This document shows, one piece after another, positions 18,461-26,816 of a stretch of DNA of 33,156 nucleotides. This DNA is from an uncultured Acetobacteraceae bacterium (GTDB taxonomy: Bacteria > Pseudomonadota > Alphaproteobacteria > Acetobacterales > Acetobacteraceae). The DNA lies in NCBI GenBank assembly GCA_903918315.1, contig CAIXEA010000119.1, positions 1-33,156 on the forward strand. The letters are read 5' to 3'. The notes below the pieces were generated by a model, which did no database searches, had not been told where the DNA came from, and worked only from the letters and a program-made list of their open reading frames with translations. How positions within the stretch are numbered: position 1 is the stretch's first letter; each line of letters opens with the position of its first letter. The translations under genes and the position numbers were made by a program.

Positions 18461-19531
18461 ATGAAATTCGGCATCGCCATCCCAACCGACGCCGATTCCT
18501 GGCGTCTTGTCCGCCGGGCGGAGGAACTCGGCTTCCACCACGCCTGGTTCTACGACACCCAGATGCTGAGTGCCGATTGCTTCGTTGCCATGGCCGCCTG
18601 TGCCATGAAGACCACCCGCATCCGGTTGGGCACGGGGGTGCTGATCCCGTCCAACCGCATCGCCCCCGTCGCCGCCACGGCCTTTGCCTCCTTGAACAAG
18701 CTCGCCCCCGGCCGGATCGACTTCGGCATCAGCACAGGCTTCACCGGTCGGCGTGCCATGGGCATGGGGGCGGTCAAACTCGCTGACATGGCGGAGTATA
18801 TCCGCGTGGTGCAGGCGCTCTGGCGCGGCGAAACGGTCGAAACCGAGATCGAGGGTCAACGCCGGCTGATTGGCCTGCTCAACCCCGAGCTGGGGCTGAT
18901 CAACCTGAAGGACGAAATGCCGCTGTATATTGCTGCCTCCGGCCCCAAGGCGCGGGCGCTGACGGCGCGGCTGGGGGGCGGGTGGATCGATGGCGCGCCC
19001 TCGGTCGAGCGCAGCCTGGCGGCGCTCGCAGTCATGCGCGGGGCCTGGACGCAGGCCGGGCAACCGGCCGAGGCGCTCAACGCCGTCGCCTGGGCCGGCG
19101 GCGCGGTGTTGGCGGATGGGGAGCCGGCCGATAGCCCCCGTGCCATTGCCCAGGCGGGGCCGCGCACCGCGACGCTGCTGCACCGCGCGGCGGACGCGGC
19201 GTTGGGCGGTTATCCCGACCCGGCGCCGCTGCCGGAACAGTTCGCGGGGGCGGTCGCCGGCTATGTCGAGCATGCGAAGAGCTTCAGGCCGCAGGGCGCG
19301 CATTACCTGCACAACCATCGTGGGCATCTGATGTTCGTCCGCCCCGATGAGCGCCCGTTTCTGTCAGCCGATCTGATCCGGTATGCGACATGGACGGCGA
19401 CGGAACCGGAACTGCGGGAGCGTGTGGCGGCGCTGGAGGCCGGCGGGTTCAGCCAGATCGTCTTTTCCATCCTGCCGGGGCAGGAACACGCGATCGAGGA
19501 CTGGGGCCGCATCCGCGCGGCGTTCGCCTGA
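18461..19531 (+). CDS. luciferase-like flavin-dependent monooxygenase
   Basis: I place the start at the ATG at 18461 (MKFGIAIPTDADSWRLVRRA, 356 aa), which has GAGGAAG upstream; the frame opens further upstream without support. The protein has the bacterial luciferase-like TIM-barrel pattern, with AEELGFHHAWFYDTQM, RIRLGTGVLIPSNRIAP and FGISTGFTGRRAMGMG. Such enzymes use reduced flavin (FMNH2 or F420H2) to oxidise diverse substrates. The substrate here is unknown. It lies between the sdh/acyltransferase block and a palindromic repeat, and is followed by a ThDP enzyme on the same strand. Confidence 0.85.
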   Translation: MKFGIAIPTDADSWRLVRRAEELGFHHAWFYDTQMLSADCFVAMAACAMKTTRIRLGTGVLIPSNRIAPVAATAFASLNKLAPGRIDFGISTGFTGRRAMGMGAVKLADMAEYIRVVQALWRGETVETEIEGQRRLIGLLNPELGLINLKDEMPLYIAASGPKARALTARLGGGWIDGAPSVERSLAALAVMRGAWTQAGQPAEALNAVAWAGGAVLADGEPADSPRAIAQAGPRTATLLHRAADAALGGYPDPAPLPEQFAGAVAGYVEHAKSFRPQGAHYLHNHRGHLMFVRPDERPFLSADLIRYATWTATEPELRERVAALEAGGFSQIVFSILPGQEHAIEDWGRIRAAFA

Positions 19532-19546
19532 TCAGCGGAAGGAAGG

Positions 19547-19729
19547 CGAGGGGCTCCGCCCCCTCGACCCCCGCTAAGGGCACGCCCTTAGAACCCTTGG
19601 CTGGTTTGGGTGTAGGAAGGGGGCAGACCGAGATCTTGCATGGTCGGCGTTGGCCCCCGTCCTACACCCAAACAAATAAATGGATTCCAAAGGCGAGCCT
19701 TTGGCGGGGTCCAGGGGCGGAGCCCCTGG
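19547..19729. repeat. composite palindromic repeat (nested hairpins inside an inverted repeat)
   Basis: Four short perfect hairpins flank one long inverted repeat. Hairpins: CGAGGGG/CCCCTCG (19547-19566), CTAAGGGC-AC-GCCCTTAG (19574-19591), CCAAAGGC-GA-GCCTTTGG (19687-19704) and CCAGGGGC-GGA-GCCCCTGG (19711-19729). The long arms are 19604-19624 and 19653-19673 (20 of 21 matched, 28-base centre). The left and right hairpins also mirror each other, so the whole element is a palindrome of palindromes. It is not coding. Similar short GC-rich repeats are, as I recall, frequent between genes in Acetobacteraceae; they may be non-autonomous mobile units. Confidence 0.85.
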
Positions 19730-19826
19730 CCTTCCCCCCCTTCCTCTGGCCTGAGTCCGGCATAACCTTGCCCAATTCCCCCACGTCCGCCACCGTTGGT
19801 GCAACCAACTCCAAGGAAACCGTCCC

Positions 19827-21488
19827 ATGGCCCAGACCGTCGCCCGCCTGCTGGTGGATAGCCTCGAAGCGCATGACATTGACCTGATCTACTGCGTGCC
19901 AGGCGAATCCTATCTCGGCATGACCAACGCGCTGGCTGATAACAACCGCATGCGGCTGATCGTCTGCCGGCATGAGGGTGGGGCCGCTTTCATGGCCGCG
20001 GCGGATGGGCGGATGCGCGGCGGGCGCGCCGGCGTGTGCGTCGTGTCCCGCGGGCCCGGCCTGTCCAATGCGCTGATCGGCCTCCATACCGCCTTCCACG
20101 ACGCCACGCCGCTGGTGGTGATCATCGGCCAGGTGGAACGGTTCGAAGCCGGGCGGATGGCGCTGCAGGAGCAGAATTATTCCCGCTTGCTGTCGGACGT
20201 GACCAAGCTGGTGATCGAGGTCAACGACCCCATCCAGGCCAGCGAAGCCATGGCGCGCGCCTTCCACATCGCCGAGAGCGGCACGCCCGGCCCGGTCGCG
20301 GTCATCATCCCCGAGGACCTGTTCGACACGGAAACCGAGGCGACGCTGAACCGCCCGCGCCCGCAGGCCGTCGCCGGCCCGCACCCGGACGACCTGGCGC
20401 AGCTGGCCGATATGCTCGCCAAGGCCGAACGCCCGCTGATCTGGGTTGGCCCGACGATGAAGGAGAACGGGCTTGAGGAGCTGAAGCAGCTCGCCGAACA
20501 ATGGTGCCTGCCGGTCAGCCCGACGCATCGCCGCCCGCATCTGTTCGACGCCTGGCACGACAACTACGCCGGCTACGTCGCCAGCCGCACCCATCCCGAT
20601 GTCATCGCGGAGATGAAAAAATCCGACCTGCTGGTGGTGCTGGGCGAACGCCTGACCGGCACGGTGTCGCAGAATTTCACCTTCCCCGCCGCGCCCGAGC
20701 CGCAGCTGCCGCTGGTGCATGTCTGGCCGGATCCGAACGAACTCGGCCGCGTCTGGCGCCCCGATCTGGCCCTGGCCTGTGAGCCGCGGGCGGTGGTGCA
20801 GGCGCTGCTGGCCAAGGGCGCGCCCGCCGACGCCGAACGCCGCAAGCCCTGGGTCGCCGGGCTGAACAAGATCCATCGCGAACTGATGGAACCGGAGTGG
20901 CAGTCCACCACCGACGGCGTGAATTTCGCGGCCGTGGTCTGTGAGATCGCCAGGCATCTGACGGATGATGCGACGGTGACCTCGGACGCCGGTAATTTCT
21001 CCAGCTTCGTGCAGCGGTATTTGTTGATGAAGCCGGGGCAGATGTTCCTGTCATCGGTGGTGGGCGCGATGGGCGCGGGCTTCCCGATGGCGGTCGCGGC
21101 CAGCCTGCGCAGACCGGGCACGCAGGTGATCGCCTTTGCCGGCGACGGCGGGGCGCTGATGACGGGCAATGAGATCGCCACCGCCTGCCAGTACCGCGTG
21201 GCGCCGATTTTCGTGGTCTCGGACAATCATTGCTATGGCACGATTACGATGCACCATGACATCCGCTACCCCGGCCGGCCGTATCAGGCCGCGACCCAGC
21301 TGACCAACCCGGATTTCGCGATCTGGGCCAGCGCGTTCGGCGCCAAGGGGTTCACCATCACCGAGGAATCGCAGATCGCGGAGACCCTGGCGGCGGCCTT
21401 CGCGGTGAAGGACAAGCCGGTGGTGATCCATGTCCATAGCTCGCTGGAGCAGATCAGCGCCTGGCGGCGGCGCAATCTGGCGCGGTAA
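19827..21488 (+). CDS. thiamine-diphosphate enzyme of the acetolactate-synthase type
   Basis: The 553-residue protein has the three-domain ThDP layout. The N-terminal Pyr domain includes IYCVPGESYLGMTNAL and the proton-relay Glu50 in VCRHEGGAAFMAAADG. The central part carries SGTPGPVAVIIPEDLF. The C-terminal PP domain has FAGDGGALMTGNEIATA (GDG at 439-441) followed by VVSDNHCYGTITMHH, the ThDP/Mg2+ motif ending in DN. Relatives decarboxylate 2-oxo acids and ligate or oxidise the product. It is not a clear IlvB: no IlvH partner is adjacent, so it may be a benzoylformate- or oxalyl-CoA-decarboxylase-like or otherwise specialised enzyme. AAGGA lies about 9 bases before the ATG. Confidence 0.9.
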   Translation: MAQTVARLLVDSLEAHDIDLIYCVPGESYLGMTNALADNNRMRLIVCRHEGGAAFMAAADGRMRGGRAGVCVVSRGPGLSNALIGLHTAFHDATPLVVIIGQVERFEAGRMALQEQNYSRLLSDVTKLVIEVNDPIQASEAMARAFHIAESGTPGPVAVIIPEDLFDTETEATLNRPRPQAVAGPHPDDLAQLADMLAKAERPLIWVGPTMKENGLEELKQLAEQWCLPVSPTHRRPHLFDAWHDNYAGYVASRTHPDVIAEMKKSDLLVVLGERLTGTVSQNFTFPAAPEPQLPLVHVWPDPNELGRVWRPDLALACEPRAVVQALLAKGAPADAERRKPWVAGLNKIHRELMEPEWQSTTDGVNFAAVVCEIARHLTDDATVTSDAGNFSSFVQRYLLMKPGQMFLSSVVGAMGAGFPMAVAASLRRPGTQVIAFAGDGGALMTGNEIATACQYRVAPIFVVSDNHCYGTITMHHDIRYPGRPYQAATQLTNPDFAIWASAFGAKGFTITEESQIAETLAAAFAVKDKPVVIHVHSSLEQISAWRRRNLAR

Positions 21489-21833
21489 TGGGCGTCCTGA
21501 CCATGCGGCGCTGAAGCCCAGTCCTGCGCGGCCGATTATTGTGGCGTGTGCAGGTGGATAGTGGTCCGGCTGTGACGCCGAGCATGCTGAAATCCTGCGA
21601 TCGCTGAGCCGTTTGGTATCTCAGTGGTCTCCGGTTCTCGGCGTGCTCTGTGTTGGAAAGCGCCACGGCCCTGTTCGAACAAGGTATCCGGGCTGACGAT
21701 CCCTTGAGCGATCGTATCGTCGTCCGTTCGGGGCGGCAGACGGAGTCAGGTAACCGGTTCCAGCCCGGCCCCTGGCCTTTTGCGCCCACATCCGGTCCAA
21801 TGCGCCGGCAAAGCGACGAGCAAGGGGATGGAT
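21489..21833. other. intergenic gap without recognisable gene
   Basis: Between the ThDP enzyme and the GMC oxidoreductase I see no frame with family features and no strong hairpin. It may contain a promoter for the oxidoreductase, but I cannot point to convincing -35/-10 boxes. Confidence 0.5.
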
Positions 21834-23450
21834 ATGGCCAACGATGCCGATACCTATGATTTCATCGTCACCGGCGCCGGTTCCGCCGGATGCGCCGTGG
21901 CCGGCCGGCTCAGCGAATCCGGCAAATACCGGGTGCTGCTGCTCGAAGCCGGGCCGCGCGATACCAACCCCTGGATCCATATTCCGCTCGGCTACACCAA
22001 GAACTACACGAATCCCGCGGTGAACTGGATGTTCGAGTCCGAGCCCGAACCCAACCTCAACAACCGCACGCTCTATCAGCCCCGTGGCAAGGTGCTCGGC
22101 GGCACGTCATCGATCAACGGCACCGTCTATATGCGCGGCACCGCGTCGGATTATAATGACTGGCGCCAGCGCGGGTGTGAGGGCTGGGACTGGGACAATG
22201 TCCTGCCCTATTTCAAAAAGGCGCAGAACCAGGAACGCGGCGCCAGCGAATTGCACGGCACCGGCGGTCCATTACATGTCAATAACATACCACATGAATG
22301 GCCGCTGGCGCAGGCCTGCATCGACGCCGCCATGCAGACCGGCATCCCCTACAACCCCGATTTCAACGGCCCGAAACAGGAAGGCGCCGGCTTCTACCAG
22401 TTCACCGTCAACAACAGCCGCCGTTGGAGCTCCGCCCGCGCCTATCTCGGCCCCGCCAAATCCCGCGCCAACCTGGTCATCTCCACCGAATCTCACGCCC
22501 AGCGCCTGATCTTTGAGGGCACCCGCGCCGTCGGCGTCGAATATCGCACGCCGCAAGGCCTGCGCACCGCGCGGGCGGCGAAAGAAATCGTCGTCTCTGG
22601 CGGGGCCTTCGGTTCGCCGCAACTGCTGCAACTGTCGGGCCTCGGCCCGGCGCAGTTGCTGCGTGATCTCAATATCGAGGTCGTGCGCGACATCGCCGGG
22701 GTGGGCGAAAATCTGCAGGATCATTTCAACAGTTACCTGTCCTATCGCGTCAATCAGGCCATCACGCTGAACGACATCGGCAACAGCGTCACCCGCCAGG
22801 TCCTGGCCGGCATCCGCTATGTCTTCACCCGCACCGGCGCGCTGACCGGCACGGGCATCTATGCCGGGGCTTTCGTGCGCTCCGACCCGCGGCTGGAAAA
22901 TCCCGATCTGCAGATCAACATGTCGATGTGGAGCACGGAATCGCGCACCCGCGATGGCATCGTGCCGCATCCTTTCCCGGCCTTCACCCTCAGCCCGGTG
23001 CATCTGCGCCCCGAAGGCCGCGGCTTCGTGCGCATCAAAACCCCGCACGCGGCGGATCAGCCGGCGATCCGATTCGATCAGCTCCGGACGGAGTATGACA
23101 AGTCGGCCATTCTTTATGGCCTGCATCTCTGCCGCCAGATCGCCGCCCAGCCGGCGCTGAAGCCCTATGTGGTGGAGGAAATCCTCCCCGGCCCGAAAGT
23201 GCAGACCGACGCGGAGTGGATCGAGGATACCCGCCAGCGCGGCGTCGCGAATTTCCACCCCGTCGGCACCTGCCGCATGGGCCACGGGACGGACGCGGTG
23301 GTGGACCCGCGGTTGCGGGTGCATGGCATTGCCGGGCTGCGGGTGGCCGACGCTTCCATCATGCCGAGCATCATCGCCGGCAACACCAACGCGCCCTCCA
23401 TCATGATCGGGGAGAAATGCGCGGCGATGGTGCTGGAGGACGCGGCCTGA
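21834..23450 (+). CDS. GMC-family flavin oxidoreductase (choline-dehydrogenase-like)
   Basis: The start at 21834 (MANDADTYDFIVTGAG, 538 aa) has AAGGGG 6 bases upstream; an ATG at 21828 is nearly as good. The dinucleotide fold is IVTGAGSAGCAVAGRLSE. GMC signatures include GKVLGGTSSINGTVYMRG and SGGAFGSPQLLQLSGLGP. The C-terminal active-site His lies in NFHPVGTCRMGHGTDAVVD, and the second position is the Asn in IIAGNTNAPSIMIGE. Such enzymes oxidise alcohols (choline, long-chain or aromatic alcohols) using FAD. The neighbours do not identify the substrate; no betB or transporter is next to it. Confidence 0.92.
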   Translation: MANDADTYDFIVTGAGSAGCAVAGRLSESGKYRVLLLEAGPRDTNPWIHIPLGYTKNYTNPAVNWMFESEPEPNLNNRTLYQPRGKVLGGTSSINGTVYMRGTASDYNDWRQRGCEGWDWDNVLPYFKKAQNQERGASELHGTGGPLHVNNIPHEWPLAQACIDAAMQTGIPYNPDFNGPKQEGAGFYQFTVNNSRRWSSARAYLGPAKSRANLVISTESHAQRLIFEGTRAVGVEYRTPQGLRTARAAKEIVVSGGAFGSPQLLQLSGLGPAQLLRDLNIEVVRDIAGVGENLQDHFNSYLSYRVNQAITLNDIGNSVTRQVLAGIRYVFTRTGALTGTGIYAGAFVRSDPRLENPDLQINMSMWSTESRTRDGIVPHPFPAFTLSPVHLRPEGRGFVRIKTPHAADQPAIRFDQLRTEYDKSAILYGLHLCRQIAAQPALKPYVVEEILPGPKVQTDAEWIEDTRQRGVANFHPVGTCRMGHGTDAVVDPRLRVHGIAGLRVADASIMPSIIAGNTNAPSIMIGEKCAAMVLEDAA

Positions 23451-23471
23451 CGGGCCTGGAAGGCGGGGGGC

Positions 23472-24107
23472 TTAGGTGCCCGCCATCGTCAGCTTCTTCA
23501 CAAAGGCTGAAATCCGGTGCCGGCGCAGCTCGCTGCGAGCCTTGGCGTCCGACGTCATGTAGTTCAGCTGCACGGCGTAGCGTTTGCCGACATATTGCCG
23601 GTGGCCGTGCCAGGTGGCGGGGCCATTGGGGAAGACCAGCAGGGTGCCATTCACCGGCGGCACTTCGACGGCGTAGTCGTCCAGATCGGTCTGGCCTCGC
23701 AGCAGCCGCAGGCAGCCGTCGCGCTGGGCCCAGGCCGCGGTATCCGGGTTCAGATACAGCAGCACCGTCACCCGCTTGGCGGTGGAATCGGTGTGGATGC
23801 GGCCATCCTTGGCCTCCGTCCGGCCGCGCAGCGTGACCATGGTCGGGGCGTCATCGAGGGACAGGGCGAATTTGGCGGCGATCAGGGCGCGCAGCCTCGG
23901 CCCCTCCATCTCCGTCATCAGCGCCCGCGCGGCTGGCCCGAGGCGGAGCGAATCCGGCGGAAACGAGCCACGTTTGGCCAAAGGCGGCAGGTCGGCCACC
24001 ACGGCACGCAGGCTGTCGGGGGGCACGAAATCGGGCACCACCACGTGGGGGAAGGGGTCGCTCGCGGCCGGGGTGGCGGCGAGCCGGTTGTAATCGAGTT
24101 CGATCAT
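23472..24107 (-). CDS. 2-oxoglutarate/Fe(II) oxygenase (prolyl-hydroxylase-like fold)
   Basis: The start at 24107 (MIELDYNRLAATPAASDPF, 211 aa) follows the upstream gene's stop with 7 bases between. An earlier in-frame Met would overlap that gene. The Fe ligands are visible as GRIHTDSTAKRVTVLLYLN (HxD) and the distal His in TWHGHRQYVGKRYAVQLNY, with the Arg that binds 2-oxoglutarate. The length suits the compact 2OG-Fe(II) oxygenases that hydroxylate proteins, sugars or small molecules. Its partner gene encodes an IMPase-type phosphatase fusion; a joint role in sugar or cell-surface modification is only a guess. Confidence 0.85.
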   Translation of the reverse strand: MIELDYNRLAATPAASDPFPHVVVPDFVPPDSLRAVVADLPPLAKRGSFPPDSLRLGPAARALMTEMEGPRLRALIAAKFALSLDDAPTMVTLRGRTEAKDGRIHTDSTAKRVTVLLYLNPDTAAWAQRDGCLRLLRGQTDLDDYAVEVPPVNGTLLVFPNGPATWHGHRQYVGKRYAVQLNYMTSDAKARSELRRHRISAFVKKLTMAGT

Positions 24108-24114
24108 CGCGTCC

Positions 24115-25596
24115 CTACATGTGCGTTTGGAGGCGCAACAGCAAGGCTTCCGCGAGATCGGTGAGGTCATCGGCCCAGCAATCCTCCGGCCGTGGATCGC
24201 GGATGGGCAGGCCGGCGTCGCGGCTGGCGGCATCGGGGCGGCAGGTCAGGACCGTCATGGCCCAGCGCACCGGCACCGCCGCGCGGCCTTGCACCGCGCC
24301 CAGCAGGGCCCCCACGATCGCGGCATTCACGGCGGTCGCACCCCCTTGGGCGACGGTTTGGATCACCGCGTCCTCCAGCCTGGTCCCGGCGGTGAGGTGT
24401 GCGAAGGCGAAATCGAGCGTCCCGTCCCCTGGCGCGGCGGGTATGCCGCCGGCGATGGCGGTCCGCAGCGCGGCCAGCAGGGGGGCGTGATCGCGGGTCC
24501 ATGCCGTCGCCGGTCCGCCGCCTTCGGCCAGAACCGCGCGCGCCAGCCGGATCGCCGCCTCACCGGCCGGGGTCAGTTGCCCGGCCAGGGCGTCATGCAC
24601 GCCGCCGTCAGCCAGGTCCCGCAGGCCGTGCGGGTGGGTCCGGGCGATGGCATCGGCGCTCATGCCCTCCACCAGGCCGCCCAGGGCGTTGCCCGCGGCC
24701 ATGCCGAGCAGGCAGCCCACGGCGCGGTCGACGACCGGTTCCGGCGCGATGCGGGGCCATGTCAGCACCACCCGGGGTTCGCGCCGGGCTTCGGTGCTGC
24801 CGCGCCATGTCCGGCCGCGCAGGTCGTTCACGACCAACGGCGCGCCGCCGAAACAGGCGGAGGGGCGGCTCTGCCCCTGATCGTCATACACGACCGGCGC
24901 CCCGTCCTCCGCCGTGAGGACCCCGCCCGCGGCCAGCAGCAATGCGTGGCCGGCGGCGACGTCATGGGCATTGACCGGGCGCAGGGTGACCGTCGCCAGC
25001 CCGTCGCCCACCGCGACCCGGGCCAGGCGGTAGGCGATGGAGGGCAGGGGCATGAACCGGCCCGGCGCCACCGCCAGCCCGTTCCAGACCGGGCGCTGCC
25101 AGACGCCATGGTTCAGGAACACCACATCCGTCGCCGTCAGCCGCCGTTGCCGCAGATCGATCGGCACCAGGGCGCCGTTGCGGGTGATGCCGGGCGTGCC
25201 CTCCGCCCAGGCGATCATATCGGGGCCGCGATCGGGGCTGAGCGGGGCGTAAACCACGCCCAGCACCGGGATTCCGTCGCGCAGCAGCGCCACCGACACC
25301 GCGCTGCCGCGGCGGCCCTCCAGGAAGGCGCGGGTGCCGTCATGGGGATCGACGACCCAGCAATAGCCGTTGGCTTCGGCCGCCAGCACGCCGGCTTCCT
25401 CCCCCACGAATCGGGCGGGGAACAGGGCGACCAGCCGATCGCGGAGAAGCATCTCCATTTCGTGGTCGACGGGGCAGGTGACGTGGTCGCTGAAGCGTGG
25501 CCCGTCGGGGCGGGCGAATTCGGCTTCCAGCATCGCGCCGGCGCGGTAGGCGGCGGCGATGACGTCTGGCAGCAGGGAGGCGGGCGTTCCTGGCAC
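24115..25596 (-). CDS. inositol-monophosphatase / ADP-ribosylglycohydrolase-like fusion
   Basis: The GTG start at 25596 has AAGGA upstream; the protein is 493 aa. Residues 1-265 are an IMPase-family domain. Its metal ligands are present: Glu66-Glu67 in FVGEEAG, Asp83 and Asp86 in WVVDPHDGTRAFLEG, and Asp212 in NAHDVAAGHALL (a Trp-to-His change before this Asp). Residues about 288-490 look like an ADP-ribosylglycohydrolase, starting DRAVGCLLGMAAGNALGG and including NAAIVGALLGAVQG. The metal motifs are lost: the expected TDDT is TPAG (342-345) and the expected DTD is ATA (420-422). The phosphatase half is probably active (phospho-sugar, PAP or inositol-phosphate); the second half should be inactive or regulatory. 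Confidence 0.85.
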   Translation of the reverse strand: MPGTPASLLPDVIAAAYRAGAMLEAEFARPDGPRFSDHVTCPVDHEMEMLLRDRLVALFPARFVGEEAGVLAAEANGYCWVVDPHDGTRAFLEGRRGSAVSVALLRDGIPVLGVVYAPLSPDRGPDMIAWAEGTPGITRNGALVPIDLRQRRLTATDVVFLNHGVWQRPVWNGLAVAPGRFMPLPSIAYRLARVAVGDGLATVTLRPVNAHDVAAGHALLLAAGGVLTAEDGAPVVYDDQGQSRPSACFGGAPLVVNDLRGRTWRGSTEARREPRVVLTWPRIAPEPVVDRAVGCLLGMAAGNALGGLVEGMSADAIARTHPHGLRDLADGGVHDALAGQLTPAGEAAIRLARAVLAEGGGPATAWTRDHAPLLAALRTAIAGGIPAAPGDGTLDFAFAHLTAGTRLEDAVIQTVAQGGATAVNAAIVGALLGAVQGRAAVPVRWAMTVLTCRPDAASRDAGLPIRDPRPEDCWADDLTDLAEALLLRLQTHM

Positions 25597-25664
25597 GGTC
25601 GATCCTTTTGTTGCCGTCCAATCTAGTCGCGCGCGCGCGGACGCGCTATCTGCCCCGCCTCGCC

Positions 25665-26810
25665 ATGGACACGCAGGTTTACCCCATTCCGCCCGAACTC
25701 GGCCCCTTGCCGGCCTATCGCGCCATGCTCGCCGCGGGCGAGCTGTCGCATGACGACGCGCAGGCGGCCGCGGCCGAGCGGCTGCACCAACTCTGGAGCG
25801 AACTGGTCGGCTACGACCCCAAACCCGCCGCGCCGGCGGGCCGATTCGCCCGCCTGATCGGGCGCAGGACAGAAGCCAAACCGGCCCCGCGCGGCCTGTA
25901 TATGGTGGGGGAGGTCGGGCGCGGCAAATCCATGCTCATGGACCTGTTCTTCGCCACCGCCCAGGTGGGGCGCAAGAAGCGTATCCATTTCCACCGGTTC
26001 ATGCAGGACGCCCACGCCCGCGTGCATGCCTGGCGCCGCGCCAATCCCAACGCCGCTGACCCCATCCCGCCCTTGGCCGATGCCATCGTGGCGGAGGCGG
26101 CGTTGCTCTGCTTCGACGAATTCCAGGTCAATGACATCGCCGATGCCATGATCCTCGGCCGGTTGTTCCAGGCCTTGTTTGAGCGGGGCGTGGTGGTGGT
26201 GGCGACGTCCAACGTCGCACCCGACAATCTGTTCAAGGGCCAGCCCGGGCGGGACGCCTTCCTGCCGTTCATCGCCCTGATCAAGGAACGGGTGGAGACC
26301 TGGGTGCTCGACTCCCCGCGCGATTTCCGGCGGGAGCGGATCCGCGCCATGCGCACCTGGCACGTGCCGGCGGACCGGTTTTCCGAACGCGCGCTGGATC
26401 AGGCTTTCGCCGATCTGACGGCGGGGGCGGAGGCGGTGACACTGACGGTGATGGGGCGCGCGGTGACGGTGCCGCTGGCGGCGGCGGGGGTGGCGCGGTT
26501 CGATTTCGATACGTTGTGCAACACCGCGCTCGGGGCCGGGGATTACCTGGCCATCGCGCGGCATTTCCACACGCTGATCCTGGATGGCATCCCGCGCCTG
26601 TCGCCGGACAATTTCGACCAGGCGCGGCGGTTCATCGTGCTGGTGGATAATCTGTATGAGCAGCGGGTGAAGCTGATCGCCTCGGCGGATGCGCAGCCGG
26701 ACCAACTGTATCAACGGGGCGAGAACGCCAAGATGTTTGAACGGACGGCGTCGCGGCTGGATGAGATGCAGAGCTCGGACTGGCTGGAGCAGGTGCATCT
26801 GGAGGGGTAG
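25665..26810 (+). CDS. zapE: ZapE/AFG1-type ATPase
   Basis: I choose the ATG at 25665 (MDTQVYPIPPELGPLPAYR, 381 aa); the frame opens at 25608, but that lead carries no family features. The P-loop GEVGRGKSMLMD (Walker A) and LLCFDEFQVNDIADAMIL (Walker B) identify an AFG1/ZapE ATPase. This protein family is linked to cell division in bacteria (ZapE) and mitochondrial protein turnover in eukaryotes. Other family blocks are TSNVAPDNLFKG, FDFDTLCNTALGAGDYLAI and the C-terminal EMQSSDWLEQ. It is divergent from the IMPase fusion gene and convergent with the acyl-CoA dehydrogenase gene (6-base gap). Confidence 0.93.
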   Translation: MDTQVYPIPPELGPLPAYRAMLAAGELSHDDAQAAAAERLHQLWSELVGYDPKPAAPAGRFARLIGRRTEAKPAPRGLYMVGEVGRGKSMLMDLFFATAQVGRKKRIHFHRFMQDAHARVHAWRRANPNAADPIPPLADAIVAEAALLCFDEFQVNDIADAMILGRLFQALFERGVVVVATSNVAPDNLFKGQPGRDAFLPFIALIKERVETWVLDSPRDFRRERIRAMRTWHVPADRFSERALDQAFADLTAGAEAVTLTVMGRAVTVPLAAAGVARFDFDTLCNTALGAGDYLAIARHFHTLILDGIPRLSPDNFDQARRFIVLVDNLYEQRVKLIASADAQPDQLYQRGENAKMFERTASRLDEMQSSDWLEQVHLEG

Positions 26811-26816
26811 GGGAGG

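Noticed and set aside
22272-23324. Long open frame antisense to the GMC oxidoreductase
   Set aside because: Low-complexity translation and full overlap with a well-supported gene.
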